Positions 45,720 through 52,368 of a stretch of 64,000 nt of DNA are shown one piece after another. The stretch is from Rhizobiaceae bacterium (lineage in GTDB: Bacteria; Pseudomonadota; Alphaproteobacteria; Rhizobiales; Rhizobiaceae). The stretch is from contig JABABQ010000056.1 in assembly GCA_014238155.1 (NCBI GenBank), positions 32,652 through 96,651 on the forward strand. Reading direction: 5' to 3'. Below the pieces are notes generated by a model. It did no database searches, was not told where the DNA came from, and was given only the letters and a program-made list of their open reading frames with translations. Every line of letters starts with the position of its first letter. The stretch's first letter is position 1. A program made the translations under genes and the position numbers.

Positions 45720-46567
45720 GAAACCGCCCCTGTTCCGGTACCAGCCGGATCCGCCGTCTCTGTCGTCGCCGCCGCCGTGGTCGCCACCGCCGCCTTGGCA
45801 GGTTTGTTCTTCAGGCCGGTGCCAAGATAGGCTTCGATCACGTCCTCGTTGGCTCGGACTTCGGCGGCACTTCCCTGAGCCAGAACGCGACCCTCTGCCA
45901 TGACAATAACCGGATTGCACAGCCGGGTGATGAACTCCATATCGTGTTCAATCAGGCAGAAAGTATATCCACGCTCTTTGTTGAGACGGATTATTGATTC
46001 ACCAATTGTTTTGAGCAAAGTGCGATTTACGCCAGCCCCGACTTCGTCGAGGAATACGATTTTGGCATCGACCATCATCGTGCGACCCAACTCCAGCAGC
46101 TTTTTCTGTCCACCGGACAGGTTTCCCGCGAGTTCGTCGGCAACGTGTGAAATTTCTAAAAATTCAATGACTTCGTCGGCCTTCTTACGTACCAGTTTTT
46201 CTTCTTCCCTGACCCTGGTGGGGCGAAACCAGGCATCGATCAGGCTTTCGCCGGACTGACCGCCGGGGACCATCATCAGATTCTCCCTGACAGACAATGT
46301 GGAGAATTCGTGGGCGATCTGAAATGTTCTGAGCAGGCCTTTGGAAAATAATTCGTGCGGCGGCAGGCCGGAGATTTCCTCACCGTCGAGAAAAACCGAA
46401 CCGCTTGTGGGCGAATAAGCGCCGGCGATGACGTTGAAAAGAGTTGTTTTTCCAGCGCCGTTGGGTCCGATCAGGCCGGTGATGGATCCTTCTTCAATTT
46501 CAATGGAAGCCCCGTCAACGGCGCGGATGCCTCCGAAATGTTTGTGCAGATCACGAACAACAATCAT
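45716..46567 (-). CDS. livG: ABC importer ATP-binding protein, LivG type, with Ala/Thr-rich tail
   Basis: The 283-residue ATPase has Walker A IGPNGAGKTT, signature LSGGQKKLLELGRTMM and Walker B IVFLDEVGAGVN; the usual Pro after Asp-Glu is Val, a mild deviation. LivG hallmarks include SVFLDGEEISGLPPHELFSKGLLRTFQ. The last 30 residues (after GTGLKN) form a low-complexity Ala/Thr/Gly tail not found in typical LivG, encoded by GCC/GTC-type repeats at about 45725-45800. The start at 46565-46567 is preferred; no strong ribosome-binding site is seen. Binding-protein gene ends 72 bases upstream. Confidence 0.93.
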   Translation of the reverse strand: MIVVRDLHKHFGGIRAVDGASIEIEEGSITGLIGPNGAGKTTLFNVIAGAYSPTSGSVFLDGEEISGLPPHELFSKGLLRTFQIAHEFSTLSVRENLMMVPGGQSGESLIDAWFRPTRVREEEKLVRKKADEVIEFLEISHVADELAGNLSGGQKKLLELGRTMMVDAKIVFLDEVGAGVNRTLLKTIGESIIRLNKERGYTFCLIEHDMEFITRLCNPVIVMAEGRVLAQGSAAEVRANEDVIEAYLGTGLKNKPAKAAVATTAAATTETADPAGTGTGAVS

Positions 46568-46639
46568 ATCAATTATCTTGTTTGCAGAGCGAACCAAGGC
46601 CGGGCAACGACGTTACCCGGCCTTGATTATATTTAGCTA

Positions 46640-47830
46640 TTAGCGAAACTTAACCGCTTTAACGGCACCATCAGCGATTTCGATCTGACGGTAGTTGCCG
46701 GCACTTTCACCGGCTCCGATCAACTCAACTGCAGATGCGCCGACATAGTCAACGTCACCGCCTCCAGCGAGTATCTTGAGAGCTTTTTCCAACTCGCCGG
46801 GAAAGATTTTCTCGCCTGGAGCGTTGGCCACGTCCATGACTTTATCTTTCAATGCGGCACTGTCGGAAGAACCGGCAGCCTGCATGGCAAGCAAGATCAG
46901 TGCTGCTGCATCATATGCTTCAGCAGAGAACGGGCCGGCCTTAAATCCAGCAGCTTCAGCCATTTTGGCAAAAGTGGCAGCACCTGGGCTGTCCGTACCG
47001 GGGTTGGCGCCGTAGGAGCCGTTCAGGTCAGCACCGATGGCAACTGGCAGTGAATCGCCGACCATGCCATCCGGCAGGTAAAACGTGTCAAATGCACCAG
47101 TGTCCAACGCGCCCTGAATGATGCCTTTACCACCCTGGTCGATATAACCGGCAACAACGAGAACTTCGCCACCGGCAGATGCCAGTGCGCCAACTTCAGC
47201 GCTGTAATCGCCTTTGCCATCTTCGTGGGCAGCAACGATGGTGACTTTGCCACCGGCAGCCTTGAAGTTTGTCTCAATGCTGTCAGCAAGACCCTTGCCG
47301 TAGTCATTGTTGGTGTAAGTCAAAGCGACTTCCTTGACGCCTTTTTCCATCAAAATGTCAGCGACAATCTGGCCCTGACGCGCATCGGACGGGGCTGTCC
47401 GGAAAAACAGGCCATTGTCTTCAACTGTCGACAGTGCGGGCGACGTGGCAGAAGGTGAAATCATCACGGTGCCGTTTGGAAGGGCAACGTTCTGCAAAGC
47501 AGCAGTTGTCACACCGGAGCAGTCACCACCGACAATGGCCTTGACCCCTTCAGATGTGATCAGTCGTTCTGCGGCAGCCGTTGCAACGGCGGCATCAGTA
47601 CATGTTGTGTCACCGCGAACAGCTTTAACAGTGGTTCCGCTTAGCAGTGCACCGCTATCGCTGACTTCTTTGATTGCCAGCTCTGCAGCGGGACCCATAT
47701 CAGCCACGATCGATTCAATCGGGCCAGTAAAACCAAAGAATACTCCAAGTTTGATTTCGTCAGCCAATGCGGCTGTTGCCACCGAAGTGAGCAGGGTTGT
47801 GGCCATCGCCACTTTCATGAATGATTTCAT
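46640..47830 (-). CDS. Periplasmic binding protein of the Liv-type ABC importer
   Basis: The 396-residue protein has a signal peptide (MKSFMKVAMATTLLTSVATAALA) and the type I periplasmic binding fold with the opening EIKLGVFFGFTGPIESI, KAIVGGDCSGVTTAALQ and AAGGKVTIVAAHEDGKGDYSAEVGAL. A strong Shine-Dalgarno (GGAGGAAAAC) precedes the ATG at 47828-47830. It is the first gene of the long operon. Proteins of this family bind branched-chain amino acids, but also urea, aromatic acids and amides, so the catabolic neighbours are the better guide to ligand. Confidence 0.93.
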   Translation of the reverse strand: MKSFMKVAMATTLLTSVATAALADEIKLGVFFGFTGPIESIVADMGPAAELAIKEVSDSGALLSGTTVKAVRGDTTCTDAAVATAAAERLITSEGVKAIVGGDCSGVTTAALQNVALPNGTVMISPSATSPALSTVEDNGLFFRTAPSDARQGQIVADILMEKGVKEVALTYTNNDYGKGLADSIETNFKAAGGKVTIVAAHEDGKGDYSAEVGALASAGGEVLVVAGYIDQGGKGIIQGALDTGAFDTFYLPDGMVGDSLPVAIGADLNGSYGANPGTDSPGAATFAKMAEAAGFKAGPFSAEAYDAAALILLAMQAAGSSDSAALKDKVMDVANAPGEKIFPGELEKALKILAGGGDVDYVGASAVELIGAGESAGNYRQIEIADGAVKAVKFR

Positions 47831-48153
47831 GTTTTCCTCCTAGTTTGCCGCGATTGAGTGCGCGGCGTTGATTGTTGTTTCAGTGTCAGAAAACGCAAAG
47901 TTCGTCCGGTAAAATTACCGTATCTGTAACCAGTGCTGCTTTCTCCCAATAAGCAGTAAAACAAGTCGATCCAATGTCGGATTTTTTTCAATCCTTTGGC
48001 ATTCGATCAGCCCAATTTGCTGATTATTTCCAACACATTCATGCTCCAAATACAATATGATTCTGTGCAGGCTGGAAAATTCGATCACGAATCTGAAATT
48101 CCGACGCCGAATATAACCAAATCAGCTCCAATGTCGGATTTTATAATCTGCAA
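47831..48153. promoter_or_regulatory. Regulatory region upstream of the 11-gene uptake/catabolic operon
   Basis: The 323 bases hold an interrupted palindrome CGGTAA-AA-TTACCG at 47907-47920, about 80 bases before the first start codon, and two exact copies of TCCAATGTCGGATTTT in direct orientation at 47970-47985 and 48127-48142. All are candidate operators. No hairpin with T-run was found after the SDR gene, so read-through into the operon is possible. Confidence 0.5.
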
Positions 48154-48858
48154 TCAGACTGAGGCAGTCAGTCCTCCGTCAACACGGATATTTTGGCCAT
48201 TGATGTAACTGGAAGCATCGGAGATAAAGAATTCAATCGTGTCTGACAATTCGCGCACTTTCGCATAACGCCCGGCCGGAATGCGGGCAACCCGATCTGG
48301 CTTTTCCGGCAGGCTGTCGATGAAGCCCGGCAAGACATTGTTCATGCGAATTCCGTCAGCAGCAAACTTGTTTGTGAACAGCTTCGTATAGCCTGCAAGT
48401 GCCGCACGAAACACTGCAGACGTTGGGAAATCTGCATCCGGTTCAAAGGCGGCAAATGTTGAAATGTTGACGATCGAACCAGATTTCTGAGCCTGCATGG
48501 TGGGCAGTACCAGGCGGGTCATGCGCACGACATTGAGCATGTAATAGTCCATGCCAAGATGCCAGTCTTCATCACTGATTTTATCGACAGGACCTTTGGG
48601 GCCGTGGCCGGTGCAATTGACCACCCCGTCAATGCGTCCATATTTCTGCAATGTACGGTCAACAAACTGCTGCAGATCGTCAACTACCAGATTGGAACCG
48701 GTAAAACCTAGTCCGCCGAGTTCGGTGGCTAGTGCTTCGCCCTTACCAGAAGATGACATAACGCCGATATTGTAACCGGAACTGGCCAGCTTGCGTGCAG
48801 CATCAGCTCCAATGCCACTGCCACCACCAACAATGAGAGCTACAGGTTTGTCAGACAT
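48154..48858 (-). CDS. SDR family protein with degenerate catalytic motif
   Basis: The 234-residue protein has the SDR Rossmann start GGGSGIGADAARKLASSG and core strands (VNCTGHGPKG, IVNISTFAAFEPD). Where a normal SDR has Tyr-x3-Lys, this one reads FPTSAVFRAALAGYTKLF, so the aligned Tyr and Lys are replaced (Ser and Arg). It may be an altered reductase or a noncatalytic relative; the family of such SDRs exists in Rhodobacterales and Rhizobiales as far as I recall. A good ribosome-binding site (AAAGGAG) precedes the ATG. The gene follows the uronate-dehydrogenase-like gene by 12 bases. Confidence 0.85.
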   Translation of the reverse strand: MSDKPVALIVGGGSGIGADAARKLASSGYNIGVMSSSGKGEALATELGGLGFTGSNLVVDDLQQFVDRTLQKYGRIDGVVNCTGHGPKGPVDKISDEDWHLGMDYYMLNVVRMTRLVLPTMQAQKSGSIVNISTFAAFEPDADFPTSAVFRAALAGYTKLFTNKFAADGIRMNNVLPGFIDSLPEKPDRVARIPAGRYAKVRELSDTIEFFISDASSYINGQNIRVDGGLTASV

Positions 48859-48870
48859 TTTGTTTCTCCT

Positions 48871-49707
48871 TTAGAATTTCTTTGAATCATCCACGATGTT
48901 CATTTGTGCGGTGCCGCTGTTACCCAGTTCAACGGCGGCAAATGGCCCACCATGACACATGTGGCCGGGGTCCTGAGGATCCATGGGGGGTTCTTGTGCA
49001 AGAACCTGCTCTGCAAACTGTTCAGCATTGTCATTGGGTCGATAACCCAGAAAACTGGCCTTGGAATTGTCCACCGGTGCCCGATCATTATCCGACACCC
49101 CATAGACAACGGAAAACCCCGTAACCGGAGTTTCGATGCAGCGCTGGGTCAGCTGAATCAGATCATCATAGGACAACCATGACCCCAAAGCCCGGGCGTT
49201 ATTAACCTGTGCGCAGGAGAGAATGCGCATGTGAACACTCTCCAGTCCGCGCTTGTCCCAATACATGCTGCCCAGGTCTTCGGCGAAACATTTGGCCAAA
49301 CCATAAAACGTGTCGGGGCGGTGACGTATTTCGGTATCGATGAACTGATTTTTGGGGTGCATGCCAACGGCATGGATCGAGCTGGCATAGACCACCCGGC
49401 GCAATCCGTTCTGATAGGCGGCTTCCCAGATATTGTAGGCGCCGATGAAATTTGGACCGAGCAATTTATCAAATGGGCCTTCATCAGCATAGGCACCCAT
49501 GTGAACCACCATTTCGGCACCTTCCAATACGCGCATCATGTCACTTAAGCTGGCAAGGTCGCCCTTATGATAGGTTTCACCGGAGTAAAGCGTGCCGATA
49601 TCATCGACCAGATCGGTGGAGACCAATTCATCAGCAAGATTTGTCAATGGTTCACGGAGGTAGGAGCCGAGGCGTCCGGCGGCGCCAGTCAGGACAATTT
49701 TTTTCAT
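48871..49707 (-). CDS. NAD-dependent sugar-acid dehydrogenase, uronate dehydrogenase (Udh)-like
   Basis: The 278-residue extended SDR resembles bacterial uronate dehydrogenase: MKKIVLTGAAGRLGSYLREPL (NAD site), VVYASSIHAVGMHP (Ser region), DTFYGLAKCFAEDLGSMYWDK (Tyr-x3-Lys) and WLSYDDLIQLTQRCIETPVTGFSVVYG. Udh oxidises galacturonate or glucuronate to the aldarate lactone. The ATG at 49705-49707 gives the NAD-binding strand at once; a nine-residue longer reading is less likely. Neighbouring HpaI-type aldolase suggests a sugar-acid or hydroxy-keto-acid route. Exact substrate unknown. Confidence 0.85.
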   Translation of the reverse strand: MKKIVLTGAAGRLGSYLREPLTNLADELVSTDLVDDIGTLYSGETYHKGDLASLSDMMRVLEGAEMVVHMGAYADEGPFDKLLGPNFIGAYNIWEAAYQNGLRRVVYASSIHAVGMHPKNQFIDTEIRHRPDTFYGLAKCFAEDLGSMYWDKRGLESVHMRILSCAQVNNARALGSWLSYDDLIQLTQRCIETPVTGFSVVYGVSDNDRAPVDNSKASFLGYRPNDNAEQFAEQVLAQEPPMDPQDPGHMCHGGPFAAVELGNSGTAQMNIVDDSKKF

Positions 49708-49767
49708 GATTTTTTTCTGGTGTGAGAGGGTCAACGGTGGTTTGGGATTTTGCCACTTAAGGCGGGT

Positions 49768-50541
49768 TCATGTCAGATCTGCTTTAACTCCGGCCAACAA
49801 ATTGTCTGCACCTTTGGCGAGCAGGGCTGTATCGGTGCCGCATGCGACAAATGTGAAGCCATCATTGAACAGCTTGGCAGCAAATTTGGAATCAAGGACC
49901 AATGTTCCGACAGGCACTCCTTTGGCAATCAGTTTTTGAGCCGCTGAATTGATCAGCGCCCAGACCTCTTCATCCATTGGATTTCCAACTTTGCCCATAT
50001 CTGCGGCAATATCTGCAGGGCCAAAAAATATGCCATCCACCCCATCTGTTGCGGCGATTTCTTCGGCATTTGCCACGGCATCCGCGGTTTCCAATTGCAA
50101 CAGAATTGCGGTTTCGTCCTCAACCCGTGAAACATAATCCGTCAACCGACCAAATTTGGTCGCCCGGGTTCCGCCGGCTACACCACGGGTGCCATTTGGA
50201 GGGTAACGGGTTGATGCAACCGCCAGTTCGGCTTCTTCAACTGATTGTATCATTGGAAACAGCAGTCCGGGCACTCCCAGATCCAGCAGGCGTTTTACAA
50301 CCACTGGATTGTTCCATTCTGGTCGGACAATCGCGGTAGTTTCAGTAGCCGCAAAGGATTGCAACTGACCCAACACGGTAAAATAGTCGTTGGGCGAATA
50401 CTCCATATCGATCAGGACCCAATCAAAGCCCGACGGTGCTACAACTTCCGAGGCAAATGGACTGGACAGACTTGTCCAAAGCCCAATCTGCTTTTTTCCC
50501 GCTGCAATGGCGCGGACAAACAGGTTTTCCTGCATCTTCAT
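49768..50541 (-). CDS. HpcH/HpaI aldolase family enzyme with His-to-Tyr change
   Basis: Class II pyruvate aldolases of this family cleave 4-hydroxy-2-keto acids. The 257-residue protein aligns along its length with HpaI: metal ligands Glu in LLQLETADA and Asp in GPADIAADMG, and the Arg of IVRPEWN. But the conserved active-site histidine in DxEHAPN is Tyr48 here (IDMEYSPND), so standard acid-base catalysis may be altered. Two ATGs lie close together at 50539 and 50533; the first has AAAGGG upstream. It sits between hyuB and the Udh-like gene, with a 14-base palindrome just upstream. Confidence 0.88.
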   Translation of the reverse strand: MKMQENLFVRAIAAGKKQIGLWTSLSSPFASEVVAPSGFDWVLIDMEYSPNDYFTVLGQLQSFAATETTAIVRPEWNNPVVVKRLLDLGVPGLLFPMIQSVEEAELAVASTRYPPNGTRGVAGGTRATKFGRLTDYVSRVEDETAILLQLETADAVANAEEIAATDGVDGIFFGPADIAADMGKVGNPMDEEVWALINSAAQKLIAKGVPVGTLVLDSKFAAKLFNDGFTFVACGTDTALLAKGADNLLAGVKADLT

Positions 50542-50584
50542 CAGATGATGACCCTTTCAATATTTGGCTGGTTTAGCTCTATCC

Positions 50585-50598
50585 GTTCAATATTGAAC
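50585..50598. promoter_or_regulatory. 14-base perfect palindrome before the HpaI-like gene
   Basis: GTTCAATATTGAAC is self-complementary and lies 44 bases upstream of the aldolase start codon, between hyuB and the aldolase. There is no T-run on either side, so it looks more like an operator than a terminator. A related partial sequence TTCAATATT occurs again at about 50557. Confidence 0.5.
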
Positions 50599-50647
50599 TG
50601 CGCCATATTGTGGCTGCTAAACAGGAATTGAAAGCCGAATCCTTGTT

Positions 50648-52357
50648 TCATTCCGCCTCTCCTTTCTGGACCGCAGCTGCAACTTCGGCAATGGCTTTAT
50701 CGGAGAGACCGTATGTTGATTTTGCCATATCGGCTGAGATGTAACCGTGGGCCAGATCGCGTTTGACCCTTGATTCATTGCGCGCTTTGACATCGCCGTA
50801 ACCTGCACCTCCAGGGAATGCCAGAATCACCTTGCGCCCATGCGGGACGAACTGTTTGCCCTTGCCACGCATTGCTTCGCCGTCATCGCGCACAATGGTG
50901 GTTGGAGCGCCATTTCCTCCGCCCTGCCTTCCACGTGCAGGATGGTTTACCCGATCAAACATGGCCTGAAAATCAAACTCATGGCCCTTAACCGAGCCAA
51001 CTTCCATATATTGACCAAGGCCACCACGTTGCTTGCCTTCACCTCCACTGTCAGGTCGCAACTCCTTGCGCCAGATGATGATCGGACCGGCATGTTCCGT
51101 CGCTTCGATAGGCATTGTCATCACACCCGAGGGAAAAGCTGTAGCATTTAATCCATCATGTTCAGGACGAGCTCCAGACCCACCGGAATTGAATGCCAGC
51201 ACTTCTGAGCGAACCGTTCCTTGCGGAGCTTGTTGGTCGGTGCGTGGACGCAGTGAAAGCTGAAAATTGCACAGACAACCAGCCCCTTCTGCAGGGACAA
51301 GTGCCGGGATGATTTTGTCGAGGGCGTTGTATACCACGTCAGGTACGAAATGACCGACAATATGGCGCAAGGCTACCGGCGCGGGATGTAATGCGTTGAC
51401 GATAGTGTTCTCCGGTGCCTCAATCAGGAACGGCGCCAGGGAGGCAGCATTGTTTGGTATTTCCGGAGCAATGGCACATTTGAGCGCATAGCATGCATAG
51501 GCTTTGGCATAAACGAGCGGGCAGTTGATGCCCTTCTTGTCAACGCCGGACGATCCGGTGAAATCGGAGGTGATGCTGTCTGCTTCAATCGTCAGCTTGA
51601 CCTTCAGCGTGATCGGTTGGCTGAAACCGTCAACCGTCATTTCTCCATCAGCACTTGTACGTGGCAAGGCGGCAATGCGTTCCAGCGTGGCGCGCCGGGA
51701 ATTGTCGAGAATGAATTCGGCGATTTCTGCCAGGTCTTCAAGATTAAATTCCTGCATCATGTCGATCAGCCGGCGGTGGCCAATTTCGTTACAGGTCGCC
51801 AGAGCATACATGTCACCAATCAGCTGATCAGGTTCGCGCACATTGCCGCGCACGATCCTGACCAGTGTTTGGTCCACGTCGCCCCGTTCGGCAAATTTCA
51901 TAATCGGAATATAAAGGCCCTCTTCATAGACACTTGCTCCATCGGCACCAAATCCACGTCCGCCAATATCTACAATATGAGCCGTGCAGGCGAAAAACCC
52001 GACCAAAACGCCCTTGTGAAAACTTGGCGTGACCATGGTGATGTCGTGCAGGTGTCCGGTCCCCTCCCACGGATCGTTGGTGAGGTAGATGTCGCCTTCG
52101 AAAATGTTCTGGCGGCCGATTCTACGAATGAAATGACCAACCGCATCTGCCATGGCGTTGACGTGACCAGGGGTGCCGGTGACGGCCTGGGCGAGCATTT
52201 GGCCTGCGACATCATAGACCCCGGCGGAGAGGTCACCGGCTTCGCGCACGGAAGTTGAAAATGCAGTTCGCACCAGAGCCTGTGCCTGTTCCTCCACCAC
52301 CGAGATTAAACGGTTCCACATGACTTGCAGGGCAACCTGGGTGTGAATTTGCGCCAT
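50648..52357 (-). CDS. hyuB: Hydantoinase B / oxoprolinase family subunit
   Basis: The 569-residue HyuB-type subunit has family signatures AQIHTQVALQVMWNRLISVVEEQAQALVRTAFSTSVREAGDLSAGVYD, SNDPWEGTGHLHD and GSGARPEHDG. It pairs with HyuA in ATP-dependent opening of cyclic amides (hydantoin, 5-oxoproline) or carboxylation of ketones such as acetone. ATG at 52355-52357 is chosen because GAGGAG precedes it; a TTG start 15 bases upstream is possible. It lies 11 bases after hyuA. Confidence 0.92.
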   Translation of the reverse strand: MAQIHTQVALQVMWNRLISVVEEQAQALVRTAFSTSVREAGDLSAGVYDVAGQMLAQAVTGTPGHVNAMADAVGHFIRRIGRQNIFEGDIYLTNDPWEGTGHLHDITMVTPSFHKGVLVGFFACTAHIVDIGGRGFGADGASVYEEGLYIPIMKFAERGDVDQTLVRIVRGNVREPDQLIGDMYALATCNEIGHRRLIDMMQEFNLEDLAEIAEFILDNSRRATLERIAALPRTSADGEMTVDGFSQPITLKVKLTIEADSITSDFTGSSGVDKKGINCPLVYAKAYACYALKCAIAPEIPNNAASLAPFLIEAPENTIVNALHPAPVALRHIVGHFVPDVVYNALDKIIPALVPAEGAGCLCNFQLSLRPRTDQQAPQGTVRSEVLAFNSGGSGARPEHDGLNATAFPSGVMTMPIEATEHAGPIIIWRKELRPDSGGEGKQRGGLGQYMEVGSVKGHEFDFQAMFDRVNHPARGRQGGGNGAPTTIVRDDGEAMRGKGKQFVPHGRKVILAFPGGAGYGDVKARNESRVKRDLAHGYISADMAKSTYGLSDKAIAEVAAAVQKGEAE

Positions 52358-52368
52358 AATGGGTCTCC

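Noticed and set aside
45720..45920. A 67-residue N-terminal extension of LivF
   Set aside because: It is an out-of-frame reading of the repeat-rich livG tail; LivF similarity begins at 45719.
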